Assembly (NCBI GenBank): GCA_021648185.1 | Contig: JAKITH010000001.1 | Span: 1 to 64,000 of the forward strand | DNA: 64,000 nucleotides | Source of the DNA: Thiomicrorhabdus sp. | GTDB lineage: Bacteria; Pseudomonadota; Gammaproteobacteria; Thiomicrospirales; Thiomicrospiraceae | Direction: 5' to 3' | In this document: in pieces, positions 55,820-64,000 of the stretch | Layout of the letters: each line of letters opens with the position of its first letter | Position numbering within the stretch: the first letter of the stretch is position 1 | Made by a program: the position numbers and the translations under genes | The notes under the pieces: generated by a model | Database searches by the model: none | The model's input: only the letters and a program-made list of their open reading frames with translations | Told to the model about the DNA's origin: nothing

Positions 55820-56719
55820 TTAATCGTTACTGTGCAGTGCGCTGTTTAGTCCGCCCCACAAAGAACCGTCTGTTACGATCGCTTCTACCGCGCCCGTTTG
55901 GCTGTGACGTCGGAATAACAATTTAGATGCGCCCGATAATTCACGAGCAGACACAATAGAACCATCCGGCATTTTTACCTTGGTTCCAGCGGTTAAATAA
56001 AGACCCGATTCAATAATACAGTCATCGCCCAAAGAGATACCCAACCCAGCATTTGCGCCCAGTAGATTTCTCTTACCCATTGAGATCACCTGCTTACCAC
56101 CACCAGAAAGGGTTCCCATAATAGATGCGCCACCACCAATGTCGGAGTTTTCACCCACCACCACGCTGGCACTGATACGACCTTCTACCATTGAGTTACC
56201 CAAGGTGCCCGCATTAAAGTTAACAAACCCTTCATGCATAATGGTGGTGCCAGGCGCCAAATGCGCACCCAGTCGAACACGATCAGCATTACCAATACGC
56301 ACTCCTTCAGGAATTACATAATCCGTCATGCGAGGGAACTTATCAATACACGTTACATTAAACTGATGTACTTCATTCGCGATGGCTTCACGCAAGTTTT
56401 CAACTTCAGAGGGTAAAATTGGCCCCGCAGTAGTCCAAGCCACATTATTTAACAAACCAAACACACCGTCTAAATTAATTTCATTCGGCTTTACGGCACA
56501 CTCAGACAACAAGTGAAGACGAAGATACGCCTCCTCTGCCGAGGTTGGTGCATCATCAACCGATGCGATTTCCACGGTCACAAAATCACTTTTAATCAAA
56601 CCCGCTTGCAACGCCAAACAGTTACGTGCAATCTCTTTATTTGCGCGTGGAAACCACACATCTAAGGTTACGCCCGTTTTACTATCGCTGTAACGGTGTC
56701 CAATTCGTTTAATTGTCAT
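55820..56719 (-). CDS. dapD: 2,3,4,5-tetrahydropyridine-2,6-dicarboxylate N-succinyltransferase
   Basis: Lysine/meso-DAP synthesis by the succinylase route. 299 residues with a beta-helix core (about 140-270: IGNADRVRLGAHLAPGTTIM, NSMVEGRISASVVVG, IGGGASIMGTLSGGG). The layout is of the longer, Pseudomonas/actinobacterial-type DapD rather than the E. coli 274-residue type. Lysine partner dapE lies close by (57387), so the two genes of the pathway are in one locus, though on opposite strands. Confidence 0.92.
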   Translation of the reverse strand: MTIKRIGHRYSDSKTGVTLDVWFPRANKEIARNCLALQAGLIKSDFVTVEIASVDDAPTSAEEAYLRLHLLSECAVKPNEINLDGVFGLLNNVAWTTAGPILPSEVENLREAIANEVHQFNVTCIDKFPRMTDYVIPEGVRIGNADRVRLGAHLAPGTTIMHEGFVNFNAGTLGNSMVEGRISASVVVGENSDIGGGASIMGTLSGGGKQVISMGKRNLLGANAGLGISLGDDCIIESGLYLTAGTKVKMPDGSIVSARELSGASKLLFRRHSQTGAVEAIVTDGSLWGGLNSALHSND

Positions 56720-56752
56720 AATGCTATTCTCTTAAAGTAAATAAAGGGGAAG

Positions 56753-56913
56753 TATACCCAAATTACTTGGAAATGCGGAATTTTTGAGTTTGGCTGGAAT
56801 TACAAGACAAGGCGCAGATTGCAGAGAATAGCTGGCTATTCTCAAAAAATGCAACGCAGTATTGTGGTTTCAGACGCCCTCAAAAAACTGTATTTTCAAG
56901 TCGTTTGGGTATA
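56753..56913. mobile_element. MITE-like element, family D, copy 2 (161 bp)
   Basis: Ends TATACCCAAATTACTTGGAA and the complement of TATACCCAAACGACTTGAAA. Core GGCGCAGATTGCAG plus GAGAATAGCTGGCTATTCTC (56811-56843) is shared at 28 of 33 bases with family B (17343-17375, minus strand). Sits in the divergent region between dapD and the YffB-type gene, upstream of both. Confidence 0.85.
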
Positions 56914-56981
56914 TACCTTCTAACAACAAAATTTACAGCCTATACTGTGCTGTAAACAGTAAATTTCAGAAGGAAAAAATA

Positions 56982-57341
56982 ATGATTCTATACGGCATAC
57001 CCAATTGCGATACGGTACGTAAAGCACGTAAGTTTTTAGAAGCCCATCAACTCAACTATCAGTTCCATGACTTTAAAAAAGAGGGGTTATCACTTTCACT
57101 GATTCAATTTTGGCTCACACAACACCCCATTGAAAAACTGGTTAACAAACGCAGTACCACTTGGAAACAACTTAACGACACACAAAAAGAACAGCTGATG
57201 TCTCAAGAAAATCTGTCCATCCTAACGGAGTACCCCACACTCATTAAGCGCCCTATTTTGCAAATAGAGAACACCCCTCAACCGACAATCATGATTGGCT
57301 TTAATGAAAAAGCCTATCAAGGGCTTCTCAAACCTGAATAG
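56982..57341 (+). CDS. YffB-type ArsC/Spx-like thioredoxin-fold protein
   Basis: 119 residues starting at the ATG at 56982 (AGAAGGAAAAAATA precedes it); the longer frame to 56862 comes from element DNA. MILYGIPNCDTVRKARKF has the single Cys9 of the YffB group and no CxxC, so it is unlikely to be a real arsenate reductase. EGLSLSLIQFWL and the TLIKRPILQ segment are typical. It immediately precedes dapE, as in E. coli (yffB-dapE), which supports identity. Confidence 0.9.
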   Translation: MILYGIPNCDTVRKARKFLEAHQLNYQFHDFKKEGLSLSLIQFWLTQHPIEKLVNKRSTTWKQLNDTQKEQLMSQENLSILTEYPTLIKRPILQIENTPQPTIMIGFNEKAYQGLLKPE

Positions 57342-57386
57342 AACGCCTAAAATAGAAACACATTTTTATAACACAAGAAAATACGC

Positions 57387-58532
57387 ATGTCAGACCACAC
57401 AACCGAAACCATTCAACTCGCTCAACGTCTTATTCAAATTGACTCCATCACGCCCAACGATAAAGGCTGTCAAAAGATCATTGCTGACCATTTAGAGCCA
57501 CTGGGGTTTAACATTGAACCCATGCCATTTGGCGACGTTGAAAACTTATGGGCACGTAAGGGACAAGCCAGCCCTTGTTTGGTTTTTGCGGGTCACACCG
57601 ACGTCGTACCGACAGGCCCAGAGTCTAAGTGGACACACCCTCCTTTTTCAGCACACATTGATGACAGTGGCATGATGTACGGTCGCGGTACCGCCGACAT
57701 GAAAAGCAGCATCGCCTGCTTTATGGTAGCCACCCAGCGTTTTGTACAAGACTACCCCGACCACAAAGGCTCCATTGCCTACCTAATCACCAGCGATGAA
57801 GAAGGCCCAGCACGAGATGGAACGGTTAAAGTCATTGAAACCTTACAAAACCGAGAAGAACATTTTGAATACTGCTTAGTGGGCGAACCCTCCAGCAGCA
57901 AAAAACTGGCAGACTCCATTAAAAATGGACGCAGAGGATCATTAAACGGCACCTTAACCGTGAAAGGTATTCAAGGACATATTGCCTACCCAGAACTGTC
58001 ACTCAATCCCATTCATCAACTGGCTCCTGCATTAGAGCAATTAGTGCAACTGCAATGGGATCACGGCAATGAATATTTTCCCCCCACCTCCTTCCAAGTA
58101 TCCAATATCAATGGCGGTACAGGCGCTACCAATGTGACACCTGGAACCATTGAGGTCTTATTTAACTTCCGTTTTTCAACCGAACACACCCCTGACAGCT
58201 TAAAATCCACTGTCCACAATATTCTTGACCAACATAAAATTGAGTATGACCTAGAGTGGACACTCTCAGGACTGCCCTTTATTACGCCAGCAGACGGTCA
58301 ACTGATTCAAGCCGTAAAACAAGCGTCACAAACTGTTTTAGGCTATCAACCTGAACTTTCAACCGCTGGTGGCACCTCAGACGGACGCTTTATCGCCCCT
58401 ACAGGAGCACAAGTCATTGAGTTAGGGCCATTGAACGCCACCATTCATCAAATTGACGAACGTGTTAGTGTCGATGATCTGAATCAGCTCACAGAAATTT
58501 ACTACCAAACACTTATTCAACTACTGGCTTAG
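57387..58532 (+). CDS. dapE: Succinyl-diaminopimelate desuccinylase
   Basis: Zinc hydrolase releasing LL-diaminopimelate in lysine/peptidoglycan precursor synthesis. 381 residues. M20 metal site: FAGHTDVVPTG, YGRGTADMKSSIACF and TSDEEGPARDG, with the C-terminal His in the HQIDERV segment. NGRRGSLNGTLTVKGIQGH opens the dimerisation domain. In an operon with yffB-type gene, as in E. coli. Confidence 0.96.
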   Translation: MSDHTTETIQLAQRLIQIDSITPNDKGCQKIIADHLEPLGFNIEPMPFGDVENLWARKGQASPCLVFAGHTDVVPTGPESKWTHPPFSAHIDDSGMMYGRGTADMKSSIACFMVATQRFVQDYPDHKGSIAYLITSDEEGPARDGTVKVIETLQNREEHFEYCLVGEPSSSKKLADSIKNGRRGSLNGTLTVKGIQGHIAYPELSLNPIHQLAPALEQLVQLQWDHGNEYFPPTSFQVSNINGGTGATNVTPGTIEVLFNFRFSTEHTPDSLKSTVHNILDQHKIEYDLEWTLSGLPFITPADGQLIQAVKQASQTVLGYQPELSTAGGTSDGRFIAPTGAQVIELGPLNATIHQIDERVSVDDLNQLTEIYYQTLIQLLA

Positions 58533-58554
58533 CTAGGCTGGTGTAAGGCTTTTT

Positions 58555-58803
58555 ATGATTGAAACCGAGTTACCAGAAAGTGTTCAGTATCTACTGATTA
58601 GTGTTCAAGTCATTGCAACCATTGGATTTTTGTATATGATTTGGCCCTACCTTCGTAAAGAGCGATGGCGTGAAAAGTTTATTGAAAACAAGACCGCACG
58701 CTCTATTCTGATCGTCTTTGTGATTATCTTTCTCTTTAGCTACGGCATGGGCGCTTTTTTTGATGCCTTTTTTCCCGTAGAACGCCTAGATGGCGGACAT
58801 TAA
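58555..58803 (+). CDS. Small inner-membrane protein of unknown function
   Basis: 82 residues, two hydrophobic helices (about 12-34, LLISVQVIATIGFLYMIW, and about 47-70) with a basic RKERWREKF loop between. No family recognised. It follows dapE by 22 bp in the same direction, so it is probably cotranscribed. Confidence 0.6.
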   Translation: MIETELPESVQYLLISVQVIATIGFLYMIWPYLRKERWREKFIENKTARSILIVFVIIFLFSYGMGAFFDAFFPVERLDGGH

Positions 58804-58848
58804 TCGCGCTTAAAAAAGCACCACCCAAACCCCAGTAAATTACGTCTA

Positions 58849-58868
58849 TTTGCATAGCGTTATGCAAA
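58849..58868. promoter_or_regulatory. Operator-like palindrome before the cyclic-nucleotide-type gene
   Basis: TTTGCATA-GCGT-TATGCAAA, an 8-bp perfect inverted repeat with a 4-base centre, 50 bp upstream of the ATG at 58918. A TAGAAT-like -10 lies nearby. Whether the gene product binds it is unknown. Confidence 0.5.
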
Positions 58869-58917
58869 ATATCGGCGTAGAATAGAAGGGGTATTTAATT
58901 TAAAAAAGGAGAGCACC

Positions 58918-59397
58918 ATGCCAGAAGCCAAAAAAATAAAGAACTCAATCTTAGGGCAAGACTTAAGTGAAAAAGAGTGCAAAGTACTTGCTAAAGTGGT
59001 TAAAACACGCAAAGTCGCAAAAGGGGATATTTTATTTGATACCGGTTCTCAGGATGATACCCTATACATTCTTATTCATGGCAAACTGGAAGTCTTAAAA
59101 ATGCTCTCCGCCGATAAGTCTCTTTCGATTGATATTCTAAAAGAGGGCACGATGACGGGTGAATTAAGCTTCTTAGATGGTACTCCCCACTCCATGCGCC
59201 TCATTGCCAAAAAAGACAGTGAAGTGCTCATGCTCTCACGCAACGAGTTTGAAGAGATGATCGAAAAACATCCTCACCTAACCTTTAATGTCATGCGCTC
59301 CATATTACGTTACTCACACAAACTACAACGTAAAATGAATGCCAAATACTTAGAGATGCACCGTATGATTCAAAACCAATACACGGCACAGTATTAA
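58918..59397 (+). CDS. Cyclic nucleotide-binding domain protein (no HTH)
   Basis: 159 residues consisting mainly of one CRP-type cNMP-binding barrel. GDILFDTGSQDDTLYILIHG (about 41-60) and the phosphate cassette region TGELSFLDGTPHSMRLIAKK are clear. There is no recognisable C-terminal winged-helix; after the barrel only a helix ending KYLEMHRMIQNQYTAQY remains, so it would not bind DNA itself. The cassette residues diverge from the canonical GE-R-S/T-A pattern (GELSFLD), so true cAMP binding is not certain. Preceded by a good GGAGAG ribosome site. Confidence 0.85.
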   Translation: MPEAKKIKNSILGQDLSEKECKVLAKVVKTRKVAKGDILFDTGSQDDTLYILIHGKLEVLKMLSADKSLSIDILKEGTMTGELSFLDGTPHSMRLIAKKDSEVLMLSRNEFEEMIEKHPHLTFNVMRSILRYSHKLQRKMNAKYLEMHRMIQNQYTAQY

Positions 59398-59411
59398 CCT
59401 GAATCACCCAT

Positions 59412-59482
59412 AAAAAGAGGGGGGGAGAAATTTAAAGCGCCTATTTTTAATGGCGTTTTAAATTTCTCCCCCCCTCTTTTTT
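59412..59482. terminator. Bidirectional terminator built from two C-tract motifs
   Basis: A 30-bp inverted repeat with one mismatch and a 10-base loop: arm one contains AAAAAGAGGGGGGGAGAAAT, arm two the complement. A and T runs on the outside serve both strands. It separates the cNMP-type gene (+) from the symporter gene (-). Each arm holds one copy of the motif discussed in the findings. Confidence 0.9.
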
Positions 59483-59500
59483 TATAAAACAAACGCCTGC

Positions 59501-60934
59501 TTAAACTTTCTTCGTCGCATTCCAAACATAAATGGCATAGATAGATAAACTCACTGCAATCATCCAAACCACGCTCTCTGATGCCACTAAACTTGATGAA
59601 AACACCACCAATACCGCAATGGGGGATAACCACTTTAAATCTAACATAAGCCAGTTCATCCAAGGCGCTTGTAAATCAATTTGTTCCTGAACCTGCTCTT
59701 TTTTCATGACCCAAGCCATAAAGACCGCCATTAATAACCCGCCTAATGGCAACATGATATTAGAGGTAATGTAATCCACTGAACCAAAGAAGGTTCGCTC
59801 GCCTAAAAAGTGAACATCTTGCCACGCATTAAATGACAATATCGTGCCGATTCCTAACACCCAAATTAATCCACCTAAAATCCAAACTGCTTTCTCTCGT
59901 TTAATGCCCCAGTTTTGATCAAACCAACTCACAACGGGCTCAATTAATGAAATAGCAGAACTTAATGCCGCCATAACAACCAAAGCAAAAAACAAAGTAC
60001 CAAAAAACCAACCGCCCGTCATTTGACCAAATGCCACAGGCAAGGTTTCAAACAGCAATCCGGGGCCTGAACCTGCTTCTAATCCATTCGCAAATACAAT
60101 GGAGAAAATGACTAAACCAGCAATCAACGCAATGGCGGTATCTGCAAATGCGATCCACAAGCTCGCTTTGACAATCGAGCCTTTTTTAGACAGATACGAG
60201 CCGTACACCATCATGGTTCCCAGCCCGATACTCAAAGTAAAAAAGGCATGCCCCATCGCAATCAATACCGATGCCCAAGTAAGTTTGGAAAAATCTGCTG
60301 CAAATAAAAAGTTAAAACTCTCGCCAAAAGAACCTGTGGTCGTGGCATAGCCTAATAAGACCAATAAAATTAATAACAACGCAGGCAGCATTAACGTAAT
60401 CGCTTTTTCTAACCCCTGCTTCACCCCTTTGGAGACAATGTAAATGGTGGCCAAACTGACCACGGTATGCCAAAACAACAACTCATACGGGCTGGCCATT
60501 AAACTTTCAAAATGCGTACCTGCCTCGCTGGCAGTAATGTCCACAAAATTACCCGAAATACTTTGCACAAAGTACGACACCGCCCAACCCGCAATTACGG
60601 TATAAAACGATAAAATTAACGCACCCGCCAAAACACCATTTAAGCCTAACAACGCCCATAATCGACTGGCGCCGTTTTCTCGCGCTAAATTAGACATCGC
60701 CTGAACAGGATTGGCTTTTCCTGCACGACCCAATGCAATTTCAGACATTAATACAGGAAGACCTATCAACAAAACACACGCCAGATAGACCAATACAAAT
60801 GCACCACCACCGTTTTCACCGGTAATGTAAGGAAACTTCCACAAATTTCCTAACCCAACGGCTGACCCAACCGCCGCTAAAATAAAAACCGTTTGTGAAG
60901 ACCACGCATCGGTAGAAAGTTTTAACTGCCCCAT
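59501..60934 (-). CDS. Sodium-dependent transporter, SNF (NSS) family
   Basis: Na+-coupled symporter of 477 residues, about 12 membrane helices. The unwound first helix is AVGSAVGLGNLWKFPYITGE, then GGGAFVLVYLACVLLIGLP and SEIALGRAGKANP, typical of bacterial SNF transporters (MhsT/TyrP type). Substrate is likely an amino acid, unspecified. Convergent with the cNMP-type gene, divergent from murB by 55 bp. Confidence 0.92.
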   Translation of the reverse strand: MGQLKLSTDAWSSQTVFILAAVGSAVGLGNLWKFPYITGENGGGAFVLVYLACVLLIGLPVLMSEIALGRAGKANPVQAMSNLARENGASRLWALLGLNGVLAGALILSFYTVIAGWAVSYFVQSISGNFVDITASEAGTHFESLMASPYELLFWHTVVSLATIYIVSKGVKQGLEKAITLMLPALLLILLVLLGYATTTGSFGESFNFLFAADFSKLTWASVLIAMGHAFFTLSIGLGTMMVYGSYLSKKGSIVKASLWIAFADTAIALIAGLVIFSIVFANGLEAGSGPGLLFETLPVAFGQMTGGWFFGTLFFALVVMAALSSAISLIEPVVSWFDQNWGIKREKAVWILGGLIWVLGIGTILSFNAWQDVHFLGERTFFGSVDYITSNIMLPLGGLLMAVFMAWVMKKEQVQEQIDLQAPWMNWLMLDLKWLSPIAVLVVFSSSLVASESVVWMIAVSLSIYAIYVWNATKKV

Positions 60935-60989
60935 CTATCTTCCTTTATAATAAAAAACCATTTCAAAAAACATTATACACAAGACCCTT

Positions 60990-62012
60990 ATGCACATTCA
61001 GGCCAACTACTCGCTACTGCCCCACAATACGTTTCAAATAGACGTTAAAACTCAATATTATATTGAGATTAACCGCCAAAGTGACATCCTAACGCTGAGA
61101 ACCGACATCAAGCTCGCTTCTCTTCCTTGGCGTATTATTGGCGGGGGCAGCAATTTATTGTTTACGCATGATCTTGAAGGGGTCACCATTCGCTGTACCT
61201 TTAAAAAAATAACCGTCGTCAAAGAGGACAATGATAATGTTTGGATTTCAGTAGGGTCAGGCGTTGAATGGCACGATTTAGTGACCTATACCGTCGAAAA
61301 TAACTGGTGGGGATTAGAAAATTTAGCCCTCATCCCCGGAACCGTCGGAGCCGCACCTGTACAAAACATAGGCGCATATGGTGCCGAAGCACAAGACAGC
61401 ATTACACGTGTACACACTCTAAACATTTACGATGGTCAACGCAGAGAATTTCGTCACTCAGAGTGCCAATTTGGTTACCGAACCAGCATTTTTAAACAGG
61501 AGTTTATTAATAAACTCCTTGTCTACCGAGTCACCTTTCGGCTTAGAAAGTTTCATGAAGGCAAACCGAACTTGGTCTATGCCCCACTTAACATTGCCTT
61601 AGAAGCGTATAAAAAAAGCGATTTAACCCCTCAAATAATTTACGACACCATTATTAAAATTCGCGAAAGCAGAATCCCAAACCCTGATAAAGTAGGCAAT
61701 GCGGGTAGTTTTTTTAAAAACCCCATTGTAGACATAGAATACTTTGAAAAATTACAAAAAAAATATCCCGACATCCTCAACCATAAAATGCTGGACGGAA
61801 ACTACAAAATACCCGCCGCATGGCTCATAGAGCAAGCTGGCTGGAAAGGTGAGTTGCACGGCCATGCCGCAGTATCCAACCAACACGCCCTATTTTTAGT
61901 TAATTTAGGCGGTGCTAAAGGCTCTGAAATAGAGGCGCTAGCACACCTTATTCAAGAAGACATTAACCACAAATTTGGAATTTACTTAGAACCCGAAGTT
62001 ATTATTTTATAG
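60990..62012 (+). CDS. murB: UDP-N-acetylenolpyruvoylglucosamine reductase
   Basis: FAD-dependent reduction to UDP-MurNAc. 340 residues, type I (E. coli-like) with the three-domain layout. FAD segment WRIIGGGSNLLFTHD; LENLALIPGTVGAAPVQNIGAYGAE; YRTSIFK; catalytic Ser in GNAGSFFKNPIV and Glu near the C-terminal LEPEVIIL. Ends 11 bp inside the MscS-type gene's stop region (convergent overlap). Confidence 0.95.
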   Translation: MHIQANYSLLPHNTFQIDVKTQYYIEINRQSDILTLRTDIKLASLPWRIIGGGSNLLFTHDLEGVTIRCTFKKITVVKEDNDNVWISVGSGVEWHDLVTYTVENNWWGLENLALIPGTVGAAPVQNIGAYGAEAQDSITRVHTLNIYDGQRREFRHSECQFGYRTSIFKQEFINKLLVYRVTFRLRKFHEGKPNLVYAPLNIALEAYKKSDLTPQIIYDTIIKIRESRIPNPDKVGNAGSFFKNPIVDIEYFEKLQKKYPDILNHKMLDGNYKIPAAWLIEQAGWKGELHGHAAVSNQHALFLVNLGGAKGSEIEALAHLIQEDINHKFGIYLEPEVIIL

Positions 62013-63147
62013 AGGCCTTTGTACTTTCATCGACCATGTTCGCCGACACCTCAGCGTCATTAACAACCGACTCAATATGCAATGTACGAGTCGGAAATGC
62101 CATCTCCGCACCATGTGCCTCCACAATATCACTAATGGTTAACAACACATCCTCTTTAATTTCATGAAAACGAACCCAGTTCGTGGTTTTCGTAAAGGTA
62201 TAAATAAAGAAATCTAAAGAAGACGCATTAAATTGATTAAAGTTCACAATCAACGTTTGACGAGTATCAATCTCAGGGTGATTTTGCAACATCGTCTTAA
62301 CCGCTTTAATAATGTCACGCATCTTATGCACATCTGCATAACGCACACCCATCGTCTCTTTAATACGTCGGTTGGTCATTCTTGAGGGGTTTTCAATCGC
62401 AATATTGGCAAAAATTCCATTCGGAATATATAACGGACGTTTATCAAACGTGCGTACCGTCGTCATGCGCCAACCAATATTCTCTACCGTTCCCTCAATT
62501 TGGCGGTCAGGCGAACGAATCCACTCCCCTACTTTAAACGGCTTATCCAAATACAACATTAAGCCACCAAATACGTTACCCAACAAATCTTTTGCGGCAA
62601 AACCAATGGCAATGCCCCCCACACCACCAAAGGCCAGCAAGCCCGTTAAACTCACGCCAAAGGCATTTAAGAAAAATAGCCCCGTTAAAATAAAGGCAAA
62701 CAGTTTAATAATTTTTGCCAGTGCTTCAACCGTCACCTCATCTAGGCGATCATCACCCGAAGCAAAGGCTTTAAGGTGTGTCTCTAAGCGTTGCACCAAT
62801 CGAATGACAAACCAACCGACCGAAAGCGTTAAAATCGTATTTTTAAAGGCATTAATGTAGTCAACAATTTCAATATAAATTTCAAGATGCAAAATCAGCG
62901 TGGTTAACGCCAAAATGGTTCCCGTGACCCAAATAAAGAACGACACAGGCGCTCTTGCCGCATCCACAAAACTGTCCAGCCAAACACGCTCTTTACGCTC
63001 TAAATACAAGTGCGTTGTTTTTAAAATACGACGCTGAACCACATCCACAATTGCCGTGACCAATAAAATAGAGAGCACCAATAACAACCAAACCTGCCCA
63101 CCAAATAGCGCGACCAAACTCGCCCAAAGCTCCATTAAAAATTCCAC
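62002..63147 (-). CDS. Mechanosensitive ion channel, MscS family
   Basis: 381 residues with four or five hydrophobic helices: TM1-TM3 before about 170 (VLLVLSILLVTAIVDVVQRR, SFFIWVTGTILALTTLIL), the pore helix TM3 with LAFGGVGGIAIGFAAKDLLG, then the beta and alpha/beta domains (GLMLYLDKPFKVGEWI, ENPSRMTNRRIKE). Fits the YnaI/MscM-type rather than the 286-residue MscS. Convergent overlap with murB. Start overlaps the nagZ stop by 1 bp. Confidence 0.92.
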   Translation of the reverse strand: MEFLMELWASLVALFGGQVWLLLVLSILLVTAIVDVVQRRILKTTHLYLERKERVWLDSFVDAARAPVSFFIWVTGTILALTTLILHLEIYIEIVDYINAFKNTILTLSVGWFVIRLVQRLETHLKAFASGDDRLDEVTVEALAKIIKLFAFILTGLFFLNAFGVSLTGLLAFGGVGGIAIGFAAKDLLGNVFGGLMLYLDKPFKVGEWIRSPDRQIEGTVENIGWRMTTVRTFDKRPLYIPNGIFANIAIENPSRMTNRRIKETMGVRYADVHKMRDIIKAVKTMLQNHPEIDTRQTLIVNFNQFNASSLDFFIYTFTKTTNWVRFHEIKEDVLLTISDIVEAHGAEMAFPTRTLHIESVVNDAEVSANMVDESTKASIK

Positions 63148-64000
63148 TAAATTAACTCCTGCTGACTATTCTCTTGATTTAACCCATTTATCACACTAAC
63201 AGCGGCTTGCCACTGCGGATCAAATTGCAATGTTTGATATTTAAACTTACCATGCCCATGCAACCGAATTAACCGAGCATGGGATAACGTACACGCTTTC
63301 CAATTCACTTTTGCCAACACCTCATCTGCTGCCAGCGCATCATTACAAACCAACACCAAGTCACAACCGGCCTGCAATGCCTTTAATACCCGTTCAGAAG
63401 CACTGCCATAAGCCTGAGCGGCTTTCATGCTCATATCATCACTGATGATCGCACCCTCAAAATGACACTGTTTACGCAAAATCGCCTGCAACCAAACCTC
63501 TGAAAAACCAGCGGGCAAACTGTCCACCTTAGGGTAAATTACATGCGCAGGCATCACCGCATCCAAGCCATTCTCAATTAATCGTAAAAATGGCTGCATA
63601 TCATGTTGCTGAATCTCTATAAAAGGTCGTTCATCCACCGCCACATCAAGATGCGTATCCGCCTCAATAAAGCCATGACCCGGAAAATGCTTTGCCACCG
63701 CCGCCATCCCCGCTTTACGCATACCCAACATCACATGAAACGATAAGTTTCCTACCGCCACACAATGACGATGAAACGCACGATCACCAATCACCGTACT
63801 GCCACCATAATCCAAATCTACCACAGGAGCAAAGCTAAAATCTACGCCCACCGACAGCAACTCCGCCGCCAACAGCCAGCCTACTTTCTCGGCCACCTCA
63901 TAACTGTGCGCGGGATCCTGATCATACAACGCACCCAGCACACGCATGGGAGGAAGACGAGTAAACCCCTCACGAAAACGCTGAACACGCCCCCCCTCAT
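63147..64000 (-). CDS. nagZ: Beta-N-acetylhexosaminidase NagZ, N-terminus cut by window edge
   Basis: Glycoside hydrolase 3 that trims GlcNAc from anhydro-muropeptides in cell-wall recycling. The frame is open to base 64000: upstream of an internal ATG at 63947 it reads EGGRVQRFREGFTRLPP, the conserved NagZ sequence, so the gene begins outside the window. Catalytic loop KHFPGHGFIEADTHLDV and nucleophile region AIISDDMSMKAA are present. The EGG positions are encoded by a C7 tract (63990-63996). C-terminus at NQENSQQELI. Confidence 0.95.
   Translation of the reverse strand, partial: EGGRVQRFREGFTRLPPMRVLGALYDQDPAHSYEVAEKVGWLLAAELLSVGVDFSFAPVVDLDYGGSTVIGDRAFHRHCVAVGNLSFHVMLGMRKAGMAAVAKHFPGHGFIEADTHLDVAVDERPFIEIQQHDMQPFLRLIENGLDAVMPAHVIYPKVDSLPAGFSEVWLQAILRKQCHFEGAIISDDMSMKAAQAYGSASERVLKALQAGCDLVLVCNDALAADEVLAKVNWKACTLSHARLIRLHGHGKFKYQTLQFDPQWQAAVSVINGLNQENSQQELI

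Noticed and set aside
56862..56981. Extension of the YffB-type protein to 56862
   Set aside because: Comes from the family D element; the ATG at 56982 has a good ribosome site.
63147..63947. NagZ as a complete gene starting at the ATG at 63947
   Set aside because: The frame is open to the window edge and reads conserved NagZ sequence (EGGRVQRF) upstream of that ATG.

Overview
The window reads as a chromosomal segment of an AT-leaning gammaproteobacterium (roughly low-to-mid 40s % GC by eye). Gene content and order (rpsB-tsf-pyrH-frr-uppS-cdsA-rseP-bamA-skp-lpxD-fabZ-lpxA-lpxB-rnhB, and accA-tilS-pyrG-kdsA-eno-ftsB) are the classic gammaproteobacterial backbone. A sulfur-oxidiser of the Thiomicrospira/Hydrogenovibrio/Thiomicrorhabdus type (Piscirickettsiaceae) is my best guess, an inference from overall flavour rather than from a diagnostic gene. 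No rRNA, tRNA, CRISPR array, prophage or intact transposase was seen.

Layout. 1-8.9 kb: partial uvrC, sppA, then a minus-strand run of DUF3465 protein, peptide-type ABC binding lipoprotein, TolC-type protein, CYTH protein, cysM, a UbiA/MenA-type prenyltransferase, an exported protein of unknown function and a YfhL ferredoxin. 8.9-22 kb: trhP (yegQ), a DNA glycosylase, thrC and hom (threonine synthesis), alaC with an attenuator-like leader, an Mth938-like protein, a spermidine-synthase-like methyltransferase, nlpD, a DedA-like membrane protein, pcm, surE and a Smr protein. 22-29 kb: ftsB, eno, kdsA, pyrG, tilS, accA. 29-38 kb: accessory block with a DUF481 outer-membrane protein, ycaO, a small cytochrome c, an unknown exported protein, a universal stress protein, tsaB, a DinG/YoaA helicase, ribosomal protein L36 type B and cheV. 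38-52 kb: the envelope/translation cluster from rnhB back to rpsB. 52-64 kb: map, glnD, dapD, a YffB-type protein, dapE, a small membrane protein, a cyclic-nucleotide-binding protein, an SNF-type Na+ symporter, murB, an MscS-type channel and partial nagZ.

The genes are mostly housekeeping; what is unusual is the DNA between and inside them. (1) At least six kinds of small palindromic, transposase-less (MITE-like) elements occur. Four have unrelated terminal repeats but nearly the same size (159-161 bp), a central palindrome and a recognisably related core, the best pair matching 28 of 33 bases. One is inserted inside another with an exact 4-bp target duplication. (2) A recurrent motif, a T-rich stretch followed by 7-10 C and then T, occurs 19 times. 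Thirteen copies are in frame inside genes (encoding Pro-Pro-Pro or Gly-Gly) and two form the arms of a 30-bp terminator stem. It may be related to GC-rich REP-like palindromes seen at 1.9, 5.3 and 10.5 kb. (3) Regulatory structures stand out: an attenuator before alaC, an rpsB leader with a long-range stem and a 17-bp-spaced promoter, paired DnaA boxes and an operator-like palindrome before the stress-protein gene, and several strong terminators.
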